Part shown: positions 15,766-24,500 of the stretch, in pieces
Position numbering within the stretch: the stretch's first letter is position 1
Layout: each line of letters begins with the position of its first letter
DNA from: Streptomyces phaeochromogenes
GTDB lineage: Bacteria > Actinomycetota > Actinomycetes > Streptomycetales > Streptomycetaceae
Assembly (NCBI RefSeq): GCF_001418655.1
Contig: NZ_LIQZ01000003.1
Location: forward strand, 62,001-126,000
Direction of reading: 5' to 3'
Length of the DNA stretch: 64,000 bases
Made by a program: the position numbers and the translations under genes
The notes under the pieces: generated by a model
The model's input: the letters and a program-made list of their open reading frames with translations, nothing else
What the model was told of the DNA's origin: nothing
Databases searched by the model: none

Positions 15766-16610
15766 TTCACCGCTCCCAGGTTGAGGCCGGCCACGAAGTG
15801 CCGCTGGAACCGCAGGAACACGATCACGGTGGGCGCGGCGGCGATGACCGAGCCGGCGGCGATCACGTTCCACATCGATACGTACTGTCCCTGAAGTCCT
15901 ATGAGAGCCGCGGTGATCGGCATCTTGGTGTCGCTGCGCAGCACGGTGATCGCCCAGAGCAGGTCGTTGAAGATCCAGGTGAAGGACAGGGCGCTGAGGG
16001 CGGCCAGGGCGGGGCGGGTGAGCGGGAGGATGATCCGCCAGAAGATCTGCCAGGGCCCTGCGCCGTCGACGACCGCCGCCTGCTGGATCTCCGCGGGTAT
16101 CCCGCGCATGAAGCCGTGCAGGACGAAGACGTAGAAGCCGACGCCGAAGCCGATCTGTACGCCGATCAGCGCGGGCAGCGTGTCGAAGACGCCCATCTGC
16201 TCGCTGAGCTTGGAGACCGGGATGAGCAGGATCTGCGGCGGAAGCAGGTTGCCACCGAGCATGAGCAGCAACAGGGAGCGCCGGAAGGGCATTTCGTAAC
16301 GGCTGAGCGAGAAGGCGGCCATGGCGGCGAGCGCGAGCGTCACCAGGACGCAGGGCACGGTGACCAGCAGGCTGTTGATGAGGGCGCGCTGCTGGCCACC
16401 GTCGTTCCAGGCCTGGCCGAAGTTGTCGAGGGTGAAGGACTGCGGCCAGCTGCCCAGGCCGTTCGCGGCGATGTCGTCGAAGGAGCGCAGGCTGGTCACG
16501 AGGACCAGGGCGATGGGCAGCAGCCACAGGAGGGCCAACGCCCCGGCGCCCAGGTGGAATCCGGCGGTCGCGGCCCGCTTGCGGCGCAGGGCCGTGGACG
16601 TGGCGGACAT
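15762..16610 (-). CDS. Sugar ABC transporter permease, MalG type
   Basis: 282 residues; ATG at 16610 overlaps the stop of the other permease by one base. Six membrane helices are visible (GALALLWLLPIALVLVTSL first). The cytoplasmic EAA loop reads EIQQAAVVDGAGPWQIFWRIILPLTRPAL, which docks to the ATPase. The C-terminus VFLRFQRHFVAGLNLGAVK is typical of CUT1 MalG-type permeases. It works with the permease at 16610-17545 and the lipoprotein at 17547-18836. No ATPase gene is present, so a shared MsiK-type ATPase encoded elsewhere is likely, as is usual in Streptomyces. Confidence 0.95.
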   Translation of the reverse strand: MSATSTALRRKRAATAGFHLGAGALALLWLLPIALVLVTSLRSFDDIAANGLGSWPQSFTLDNFGQAWNDGGQQRALINSLLVTVPCVLVTLALAAMAAFSLSRYEMPFRRSLLLLMLGGNLLPPQILLIPVSKLSEQMGVFDTLPALIGVQIGFGVGFYVFVLHGFMRGIPAEIQQAAVVDGAGPWQIFWRIILPLTRPALAALSALSFTWIFNDLLWAITVLRSDTKMPITAALIGLQGQYVSMWNVIAAGSVIAAAPTVIVFLRFQRHFVAGLNLGAVK

Positions 16611-17545
16611 CAGTCGGCCTCCCGGAACGCGCGGACGAGATAGGAGCAGATGACGCCGAAGGCCAGGACGAAGATGACGACGGCGAGTGCGGAGCCGTAG
16701 CCGAGTCGCAGGGACTGGAAGGCGGTTGAGTACATGTAGGTGCTCAGCAGCTCGGACGAGTGGTAAGGGCCGCCGCGGGTCAGCGACCACACGACGTCGA
16801 AGGAGCGCAGCGAGTCGATGACGATGACGGACAGGACGACCGCGTTGACGCTGCGCAGTTGGGGCAGGGTGACGTGGCGAAGGCGTTGCCAGGCGCTCGC
16901 GCCGTCGACCTTGGCGGCCTCGTACAGGGCCGGGTCGATGCCCTTGAGGCCGGCGAGGTAGAGGACCATGACGTAGCCGATCTGCCGCCAGAGCGCGGGC
17001 ACGATGACCGCGTACAGGGCGGTGTCCTGGTCGGCGAGCCAGGCGTGGCGCAGGTTGCCGAGGCCGACCGATTCCAGGAGTTGGTTCAGGACGCCGTCGG
17101 GCTGGTAGATCGCCTGCCAGACGAGGGCGGTGGCGACCAGGGAGAAGACGACGGGCAGGAACAGGGCCGCGCGGTAGAAGCCGACGCCGCGCCGCTCCTG
17201 CTGGAGCAGCAGCGCGGCGGCGAGGCCCAGCAGGGCGGACAGGCCGCCGAAGAGCACGAGCCACAGGACGGTGTGGCCGGCCGCGCTGCGGAAGACCTCG
17301 TCGTGGGCCATCTCCCGGAAGTTGTCCAGGCCGACGAACTGCGGTGGGGAGACTCCGTCCCAGCGGGTGAGGGCGAGGTAGAAGCCCTGCAGGGCGGGCC
17401 AGAACACCCATACCGCTTCGGCGAGGAGCGGGACGAGGACGAACGCGAGCACCAGCGGGGGTGTACGGCGGGGGCCCCCGGTCCGCCTGCCGCGGGGCGA
17501 CGGCGGGGCCGGGGACTTCCGTTCGGGCGCGGTCAGGACTGCCAT
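16610..17545 (-). CDS. Sugar ABC transporter permease, MalF/UgpA type
   Basis: 311 residues, ATG at 17545, one base after the stop of the binding-protein gene. Membrane helices include LVLAFVLVPLLAEAVWVFWPAL and TVLWLVLFGGLSALLGLAAALLL. WDGVSPPQFVGLDNF is the family segment after helix one and the EAA loop is DPALYEAAKVDGASAWQRLRHVTLPQL. It pairs with the MalG-type permease to import the sugar handed over by the lipoprotein. Confidence 0.95.
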   Translation of the reverse strand: MAVLTAPERKSPAPPSPRGRRTGGPRRTPPLVLAFVLVPLLAEAVWVFWPALQGFYLALTRWDGVSPPQFVGLDNFREMAHDEVFRSAAGHTVLWLVLFGGLSALLGLAAALLLQQERRGVGFYRAALFLPVVFSLVATALVWQAIYQPDGVLNQLLESVGLGNLRHAWLADQDTALYAVIVPALWRQIGYVMVLYLAGLKGIDPALYEAAKVDGASAWQRLRHVTLPQLRSVNAVVLSVIVIDSLRSFDVVWSLTRGGPYHSSELLSTYMYSTAFQSLRLGYGSALAVVIFVLAFGVICSYLVRAFREAD

Positions 17546-17546
17546 G

Positions 17547-18836
17547 TCAGGCGTTCCAGATCTTCTCGGCGTCGCGCTGCCAGCCGGTGAGAATGCTGCC
17601 GATCTCCTTCGGCTTGGCCAGGAACCTGGTCAGTGCGGTGTCCGCGGTGGGCTGGAGGGCGTCGCTGGAGTCCCGGTTGAAGAACTGGGTGATCTCGGCG
17701 GCCTCCTCGACGTGCGCGCGGCCCTTCTTCACCAGGGCGGTGCCGGCGTCCTTCGCCTTCGGGTTGCACGGCAGGACGGTGCCCGACGAGCCCTTGATGT
17801 AGATCTCCTGGGACTCGGCGGTGGCCAGGTAGCTCATCAGGTCGACGACCTGGTCGCGGCGGCCGGTGCGGGCGCTGGCGAAGTAGCCGTCGACCGGGGC
17901 CTCTTCGGCGAGCGGGATCTTCGGGTCGATGACGGGGAAGCGGAAGAAGTCGATGTCGTCGAGCGCGTCCTTGGGGGCGGCGTCGGCGAAGAAGGTGCCG
18001 ATGAGCATCATGCCGGTGCGGCCGTTGAGCAGGGCGGTCGTGGCGTCCTGGAAGGGGACGGCGTCGCCGTTCGGGTCGAAGTACGGCAGCACCTCCTGCC
18101 AGCGGTCGAAGACCTTGCGCACCTCGGGGTCGTCGAACCGGTGCTTCCCGGCGAGGAGTTCGCGGTGGTACTCGGCGCCGTTGATCCGGATGTCGAGGTA
18201 GTCGAACCAGGCCGAGGCCACCCAGGCGGTGTTGCCGCCCGCGCCGAGGCCTATCGGGTCGACGCCCTTGCTCTTGAGCTTGTCGCACAGGTCGAGGAAG
18301 TCGTCCCAGCTCTTGGGCTCGCTCACGCCCCACTTCGCGAAGTTGGACTTCCGGTAGAACATGCCCCACCAGTAGTAGGTGGCGGGGACGAAGACCTTCT
18401 TGCCCGAGGTCGCGGTGCACAGGGAGTTCAGTGCCTTGGAGTAGCTCTTGAGGTCGGGCGAGGAGCTCCAGACCTCACCGAGGTCCAGCAGCAGGTCCTT
18501 CTTCGCGTAGGCGTCCGCCACCGAGCCGGGGTACCAGGTGTACACGTCCGGCGGGTTGGCGGAGGTCAGGTAGGTCGGCAGCTGGGTGCGGAAGGTCTCC
18601 GCGGCGACCGTGTTGAGGCTGGCGCGCGCCGACCCCTTCTTGCCGTACGCGGCGACGAGGTCCTGCATCGCGGCCTTGGCCTGCGGTGCGGACACGTTGG
18701 ACTGGAGGGTCACCGCGCCCTTGGAGGAGCTCTTGCCGGAGGAGGTGGAGGTGACACAGCCGCTGAGCAGCGCCGCCGTCCCGGCGGCACCGAGTCCTGC
18801 GAGGAACCGGCGTCGGCCGGTCTGATGGTTCGTCAT
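17547..18836 (-). CDS. Extracellular sugar-binding lipoprotein of the ABC importer
   Basis: 429 residues from ATG 18836, with AGGGAG upstream. The N-terminus has twin Arg (GRRRFLAGLG) and a lipobox LLSGC, so the mature protein is lipid-anchored outside the membrane and may travel by the TAT route. The mature part follows the family 1 binding-protein plan: NPPDVYTWYPGSVADAYAKKDLLLDLGEVW, YYWWGMFYRKSNFAKWG, PKSWDDFLDLCDKLKSKG, ALLNGRTGMMLIGTFF. Aromatic residues in YYWWGMFY and TWYPG are the kind that stack on sugars. It is the first gene of the galactoside operon. A long perfect hairpin lies between its promoter and its ribosome site (18854-18903). Confidence 0.95.
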   Translation of the reverse strand: MTNHQTGRRRFLAGLGAAGTAALLSGCVTSTSSGKSSSKGAVTLQSNVSAPQAKAAMQDLVAAYGKKGSARASLNTVAAETFRTQLPTYLTSANPPDVYTWYPGSVADAYAKKDLLLDLGEVWSSSPDLKSYSKALNSLCTATSGKKVFVPATYYWWGMFYRKSNFAKWGVSEPKSWDDFLDLCDKLKSKGVDPIGLGAGGNTAWVASAWFDYLDIRINGAEYHRELLAGKHRFDDPEVRKVFDRWQEVLPYFDPNGDAVPFQDATTALLNGRTGMMLIGTFFADAAPKDALDDIDFFRFPVIDPKIPLAEEAPVDGYFASARTGRRDQVVDLMSYLATAESQEIYIKGSSGTVLPCNPKAKDAGTALVKKGRAHVEEAAEITQFFNRDSSDALQPTADTALTRFLAKPKEIGSILTGWQRDAEKIWNA

Positions 18837-18853
18837 GGATGGCTCCCTGTGGA

Positions 18854-18903
18854 TCCGCGCGAGCGGGGCGGCCCTCCTGACGGCCGGGCCCCGCTCGCGC
18901 GGA
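18854..18903 (-). promoter_or_regulatory. Long hairpin in the leader of the transport operon
   Basis: TCCGCGCGAGCGGGGC (18854-18869, plus strand) pairs perfectly with GCCCCGCTCGCGCGGA (18888-18903), with a further GGCC/GGCC inner stem. It lies downstream of the proposed promoter and ends a few bases before the ribosome site of the lipoprotein gene. It may end readthrough from the GH27 gene, act as an attenuator, or protect the 5' end of the operon mRNA. No T-run follows. Confidence 0.7.
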
Positions 18904-18906
18904 TAC

Positions 18907-18954
18907 AGATTCGCGTGGCACTCACGCCACGTCAAGAATAATTACTAATTTATT
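18907..18954 (-). promoter_or_regulatory. Promoter and operators of the alpha-galactoside transport operon
   Basis: Reading the minus strand: an 18-base AT-rich imperfect palindrome (18954-18937, plus-strand AATAATTACTAATTTATT), one base, then -35 TTGACG (18935-18930), 17 bases, and -10 GAATCT (18912-18907). The spacer region holds a second palindrome with CGTGGC and GCCACG arms (18914-18931). The AT-rich element contains the TAA stop of the GH27 gene and matches 15 of 18 bases of the element at 21233-21250, which has the same one-base offset to its -35. Confidence 0.65.
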
Positions 18955-21121
18955 TGAACTGGGTCCGGTGCACGTAGCCGTCGACTCCGCGGAACACCGC
19001 GTCGACCGTGCCGTCCGGCCCTGCCACCGCTCCGAGCGCGCCCTCGAAGGCCGCGCTGGGGAACTCCTGCCGCTTGGTCCAGCCCTGCCAGCCGCCGTTC
19101 TCGTACCGCTGCTGCCAGAGCGTGTAGTCGGAGGCCCGCGCGTACAGCACCACGGCGTCTCCCACGGTGACGAGCGTCGGGCTGCCGCTGACGGTCCCGC
19201 CGAGCGATGTCCACGGCGACCACTCCCCCGACGCCGACGCCTCCCTGGACCGCGTCCACACGTCGTCCGCCGCGGAGCGCACGGCCACGTGGACCCGCCC
19301 CTGGGAGTCGACGGCGGCGGACGGCCGCCCGTACACGGGCCGATCACCGGGCATGCCGAGCGAGGACCAGCCGGACGACGGGCCGCGCTGCACGACCTGT
19401 CCGTCGGAGCCGGTGGCGAACAGCGTCCAGTGGCCGGGGTCGGTGAACGCCACCGACGGCGCGTCGCTCACCCGGCCGCCCAGGTTCTGCCAGGTGCCCC
19501 AGCGGCCGTCGGCGAGGACCCGCCGGTACACCCGGGAGTCGGTGCCGCGAACGAAGACGTCGATCCGGCCGCCGGCCGAGGCGTACGCGGCGGGCTGGCC
19601 GAGGATCCTGCCCTTTGTCGGGCCGCCGAGGTCCCGCGGCCGGGCCCTGCCGTTGCCGTCGGCGGTGGCCGTGTGCTGGACGAGGGAGCCGTTCGGTCCG
19701 CGCAGGAACGTCGTGAGCGTGTCGCCGTCGCGCACCACTGCCGGGCTCGCCGTGGCCTTCTGGCGCAGGCTGGTGCCGGGCAGGGCGTCGGCGCCGGTCA
19801 GCTTCAGGAACGCGGTGCCGTGCGCGGGGACCTCGACCGTGTACGACTCGGCGTGGGAACCCCGGTCCGCCCTGGCCCGCAGGTCACGCACCTTCACCCC
19901 GCCGCCGAGCCCGACGTCGGAGAACTTGACCGTGCGCTCGACCGCCTTGTCGGAGCGGTTGAGCAGCACGACCGCGCGCCTGCCGTCACCCGCGAGGACC
20001 TTGCTGTAGACGTCGCCCACGGAGTCACTGGCCACCCGTACGCCCTGGATGGCGAGGGGGTCCTGGTCGACGGCGATGATCTCCGGGTTGCGCAGCGTCT
20101 CGATCATCGAGTCCGACAGGGTGCGCGGATCGGATCCGATGACCAGCGGCGAACCCATCTCGGCCCACATCACGAACTGCGTGGTGGACTCCTCCTGCGT
20201 CAGCTCCAGGGATCCGTCGCCCATGCGCCGCATGGGGATGAGGTAGTCCGGGTCGTTGTAGTGGCCCGGTCCCTGCGCCTCGGGGTGCCAGGCGTTCGCG
20301 TCCATGTTGCGCAGCACGTTGGGCCACTGTCCGGGGCTCGGGGTGCCCCAGGCGATGTCCGTGCCGGTGCGCCAGGAGTCGGCGATCGTCGGGGCGTAGA
20401 CGTACGAGTTGTGCGCGTCCTGCTCGGGCGTGTGCGGCAGGCCCCAGTCGTCGGTGAGCGGGTTGCACAGGTTGAGCAGCATCTTGCGGCCGGACTTGGC
20501 CACCGCGTCGCTGAACTCCTTGAACGCCGGGCCCGGGTCGAGCTTGGCGCCGATGCCGCACAGGAAGTCGACCTTGACCGCGTCGATCTTCCAGCCGGCG
20601 AACTGCCGGGCGTCCTCCTCGTAGTGGCCCCTGCTGCCGAGGCCGCAGGTCTTGCCGCCGTCGTAGGCGCCGGCGTCGGTGTAGATGCCCGCCTTCAGGC
20701 CGCGTTTGTGCAGGTAGGAGACCAACGCCGGGATACCGGAGGGAAAGCGGTCCGGATGGGCGGCCAACCGCCCCTTGGCGTCACGTGGGTTGTCGGCCTG
20801 CCAGCCTCCGTCCAGCCACACGATGTCGTAGCCACTGTCGCGCAGACCGCTGCTGACCAGCTTGTCCGCGACGGAGCGCACCGCCTGTTCGGTGGGTGCG
20901 CCGAGCCCGTAGTAGGTGTTCCAGCCCATGTAGGGCGTGGGCGCGAGACCACTGTCGTAGTACTCGGGCGCGCCCTGGTCGGCGGCGCCCCGATCGGTGC
21001 CGGTCTGCGCCGTGGCCACCGGGGCGGCGGTCACCGCCAGCACGGTTGCGATCGCGACCGCGGTGGCACGGCGCGTCAGTCTGGACGCCGCGGGTGTGCG
21101 GACCTGCGGGTGTGAAGTCAC
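18950..21121 (-). CDS. Secreted alpha-galactosidase, GH27, with C-terminal propeller-like domain
   Basis: 723 residues from GTG 21121 (GGGAGAGG upstream). A signal peptide with a basic start (RLTRRATAVAIATVLAVTAAPVATA) ends near AQT. The GH27 barrel begins TPYMGWNTYYGLG and shows DIVWLDGGWQ, GIYTDAGAYDG with TCGLGSRGHYEED, the nucleophile Asp185 in VKVDFLCG, and acid/base Asp290 in HYNDPDYL, then TTQFVMWAEMGSPLVIGSD. A C-terminal beta-sandwich follows (to about residue 440), and the last 260 residues are repeats with Trp and Gly (WGTWQNLGGRVSDAPS, WSPWTSLGGTVSGSPT), like the PLL/tectonin-type propellers that bind glycans. It would trim galactose from galactomannan or galactosides outside the cell. 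Family relatives include alpha-N-acetylgalactosaminidases. Confidence 0.93.
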   Translation of the reverse strand: MTSHPQVRTPAASRLTRRATAVAIATVLAVTAAPVATAQTGTDRGAADQGAPEYYDSGLAPTPYMGWNTYYGLGAPTEQAVRSVADKLVSSGLRDSGYDIVWLDGGWQADNPRDAKGRLAAHPDRFPSGIPALVSYLHKRGLKAGIYTDAGAYDGGKTCGLGSRGHYEEDARQFAGWKIDAVKVDFLCGIGAKLDPGPAFKEFSDAVAKSGRKMLLNLCNPLTDDWGLPHTPEQDAHNSYVYAPTIADSWRTGTDIAWGTPSPGQWPNVLRNMDANAWHPEAQGPGHYNDPDYLIPMRRMGDGSLELTQEESTTQFVMWAEMGSPLVIGSDPRTLSDSMIETLRNPEIIAVDQDPLAIQGVRVASDSVGDVYSKVLAGDGRRAVVLLNRSDKAVERTVKFSDVGLGGGVKVRDLRARADRGSHAESYTVEVPAHGTAFLKLTGADALPGTSLRQKATASPAVVRDGDTLTTFLRGPNGSLVQHTATADGNGRARPRDLGGPTKGRILGQPAAYASAGGRIDVFVRGTDSRVYRRVLADGRWGTWQNLGGRVSDAPSVAFTDPGHWTLFATGSDGQVVQRGPSSGWSSLGMPGDRPVYGRPSAAVDSQGRVHVAVRSAADDVWTRSREASASGEWSPWTSLGGTVSGSPTLVTVGDAVVLYARASDYTLWQQRYENGGWQGWTKRQEFPSAAFEGALGAVAGPDGTVDAVFRGVDGYVHRTQFK

Positions 21122-21202
21122 TTGCCTCTCCCGAGGGTTGGGAAGCACGAGGACGTGACGCGGGCCGCGCTGCGACAGGGGGCCACCGACGTCACGGCGA
21201 AG

Positions 21203-21250
21203 ACTGTGGCGTGCGGCCGAAACCCTGTCAATATTAATTCCTAATTTAAT
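21203..21250 (-). promoter_or_regulatory. Promoter and AT-rich operator of the GH27 gene
   Basis: On the minus strand an 18-base imperfect palindrome (21250-21233, plus-strand ATTAATTCCTAATTTAAT) is followed by one base and a perfect -35 TTGACA (21231-21226); a weak -10 CACAGT (21208-21203) lies 17 bases on. The same arrangement occurs at 18907-18954. The whole 21122-21503 interval has no gene; it holds this promoter and, on the other strand, the GH2 promoter. Confidence 0.6.
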
Positions 21251-21392
21251 AGAAAGAGGTCCGGTGGCGCCTCCCCCGCACCGGCGCCCGGGCAGCCACT
21301 TCGCCCTGCTCAGGCATCCGAGAGGGCTGCCCGAGGCGGGGTGCTACGCGGCCGGTCGAGGAGGCTTCAAGAGTCGAACTCCGCATCAGGGG

Positions 21393-21435
21393 TTGACAGA
21401 AACCCTCCCGCGTCACAGCCTTTGGCAACGTTGTC
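21393..21435 (+). promoter_or_regulatory. Promoter with LacI-type operator for the GH2 gene
   Basis: TTGACA (21393-21398), 17 bases, CAGCCT (21416-21421), then the palindrome GGCAACGTTGTC (21424-21435) at the expected start site, a position where a bound repressor would block transcription. The centre CAACGTTG is typical of LacI/GalR operators. Related sites lie at 35526-35537 and 35855-35866. Confidence 0.65.
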
Positions 21436-21503
21436 ATCCGTTGGCATCACGTGCCGTGTCCTACCCGGCCCGCACCGCTGTCTTTTGATGGGACATCACG
21501 CTC

Positions 21504-24500
21504 ATGACAGATCAGTCGAGCTCGCCACGCCTGTCGCGACGCTCCCTCGTCACCACGGGTTCCACCCTGCTGGCGGGGTTCGGACTTGGTTCCCTGTTGC
21601 CCGCGTCGACCGCCGCCGCGGCGGGCATCGACGCGTCGGCCGCGCCCTCCTCGCCTCGTGAGCTGGCGCTCTACCGCCCCGTCACGGTCTCTTCGACGGC
21701 CTACGCGCCCACTCCGGGCTCGTTCGTGGTCGACCGGCTCGCCTCACCGGGAGTTCGGGGCAGCGGCTGGCGGGCCGCGGCGGGCGACCCGCAGTGGATC
21801 TCGATCGATCTGCAGGCCGCCTGTGACGTCACGTGGATCCGCCTCACGTTCGAAGGCGACGCGAGCGACCCGGTGTTCACTCCCCCGACCACCGGAAATC
21901 CGGCCAGCGGCACCACGGGCAAAGAGATCCAGTCGAGCTACTCGGTCGAGTACGTGGTCGAGACATCCACCGACCGCGAGTCCTGGACCAGCGTCTACCG
22001 CACGACGGCCGGCACCGGCGGAGTGGTGAACATCCAGCTGCCGCGCCCCGCCACCGCTCGCTGGGTGCGGATGACCTCGCGCAAGCGCTCCAACCCCAAT
22101 CCCCTCGGCCTGAACGGCTTCGAGGTCTACGGCAGCCCCAAGGGGCACCGGCCGTCGGCCACCGGCTGGACGGACTGGGGCAAGCACTCCGGGCCCGCGC
22201 CCAAGCTCGTTGTGGCCGACGACGGCACGGTGCCGGTGGAGTCCGGCTGGCGGCTGACCCTCGACGACTGGGCCGACGCCGACGGCAAGGAGCTGTCGAA
22301 GACGACTGTCGACACCAGCGGTTGGCTGCCTGCCACCGTTCCCGGCACGGTCCTGGCCTCGCTGGTGGACCAGGGCAAGCTGCCCGACCCCGTCGCCGGA
22401 CTGAACAACCTGCATGTTCCCGAGGCCCTGTCGCGGCACGCGTGGTGGTACAAGCGGGACTTCGAGCTGCCGCGCGGTCTGCGCACCGGAGCCGGGCGGC
22501 GGATCTGGCTGGAGTTCGACGGCATCAACCACAAGGCCGACATCTGGCTCAACGGCAAGCAGGTGGGCGACCTGACGTTTCCCTTCGCCCGCTCGTCCCA
22601 CGACGTGACCAAGCTGCTCTCGACGGGCGAGGCGAACGCGCTCGCGGTGAAGATCACGCCGATGCCGGTGCCCGGCAGCCCCGGCGACAAGGGCCCCGCC
22701 GGCGAGGCCTGGGTGGACGCGGGCGCCAACCAGATGAACCTCAACTCGCCCACCTACCTGGCCTCTTCGGGCTGGGACTGGATGCCCGCGGTACGTGACC
22801 GGGCCGCCGGTATCTGGAACCACGTCCGGCTGAGATCCACCGGCCATGTCGTGATCGGCGATCCTCGTGTCGACACCCTGCTGCCGAAGCTGCCCGACGT
22901 GTCGGTCGCCGAGCTGACCGTCGTCGTCCCGGTCCGCAACGCCGACACCGCCGACCACAAGGTGACGGTCTCCGCGGCCTTCAACGGCGTACGGGTGTCC
23001 AAGGTCGTCACCGTGCCCGCGGGCGAGAACCTCGACGTCACGTTCACCCCCGACGCCTTCGGGCAACTCCGGCTGCGCGACCCGAAACTGTGGTGGCCCA
23101 ACGGGCTCGGTGACCCCGCCCTGCATGACCTCACCCTGGTCGCGTCGCTCGACGGCGCCGAGAGCGACCGCCGCACCACCCGGTTCGGCATCCGCCAGTT
23201 CGGCTACGAGTACGAGGTGCCACTGCCGTTCACCGCCTCCGAGGACGCCTACACCCAGTCCGTCCCCTTCGACCGGCAGCAGGCCCGTTACGTACGCATC
23301 AAGTGCCTGACCAGGGCCTCCGGTTGGGGCAACTCACTGTGGACGCTGGCCGTGTCCGACAGCGCACGCCCTTCCGTCGACCTCGCCCTGCACGCATCCG
23401 CCGACGCGTCGAGCAAGGACGGGGACGACCGCGGTCCGGCCAATGCGACGGACGGCGATCCCGCGACCCGCTGGTCCTCGTCCTACGAGGACGACCAGTG
23501 GATCCGGGTCGACCTCGGGTCCTCGCAGTCGTTCGACCGGGTCGACCTGACCTGGGAGCAGGCGTACGCGAAGACCTACCTGGTCCAGGTCTCCTCGAAC
23601 GACGCCGACTGGACCGATGTGGCGTCGGTGGACAACAGCGCGGTGCCGCTGCCCTTCAACAACGGCAACGCCAGCCTCCAGGTCGAGGACTTCGCTGCAC
23701 GCACCGCCCGCTACGTCCGTATCGCCTGCGGGGTACGCAACACCAGCTGGGGCAACTCCCTTTGGTCCCTCGGCGTCATCGACAGCACCAAACCCGGAAC
23801 CGACCTCGCCCTGCGCCAGAAGGCGACCGCCTCGACCGAGGAGTCCGACCACCCGGCCGCGCACGCCACCGATGGCGATACGGGAACCCGCTGGTCGTCC
23901 CAGTACGAGGACCAGCAGTGGATCCAGGTCGACCTGGGCGCCGCGAAGAGGTTCGACCGGGTGGCGATCGTGTGGGAGCCGGCCTACCCGAAGACCTATG
24001 TGATCCAGGTGTCCGACGACGGGGACACGTGGACCGACGTGAAGTCCGTGTCCAACACCCCCGACCCGCTCAAGATCAGCGTGAACGGCGTGCGGGTTCT
24101 TGCCCGCGGCGGCAACTGGGGCTGGGACGAACTGCTGCGCCGGATGCCGCCGGAGCGGATGGACGCGGCCGTACGGATGCACCGCGACATGAACTTCACC
24201 ATGATCCGCAACTGGGTCGGCACCTGCGACCGGGAGGAGTTCTTCGCCGCCTGCGACGAGCACGGGATCCTGGTCTGGAACGACTTCCCCAACGCGTGGG
24301 CCATGGACCCGCCGGACCACGACGCCTTCAACTCGATCGCGCGGGACACCGTCCTGCGGTACCGCATCCACCCCAGCGTGGTGATCTGGTGCGGAGCAAA
24401 CGAGGGCAACCCGCCCGCCGCCATCGACAAGGCCATGCGCCAGGCCGTCGAACAGCAGGCCCCCGGCATCCTCTACCAGAACAACTCGGCCGGCGGCATC

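Noticed and set aside
13702-16527. A 941-codon form of the GH36 enzyme
   Set aside because: The extra N-terminal part lies over the MalG-type permease; the GTG overlapping the permease stop is the natural start.
18968-21115. 715-codon plus-strand frame opposite the GH27 gene
   Set aside because: Shadow of a gene whose catalytic motifs and signal peptide are all on the minus strand.
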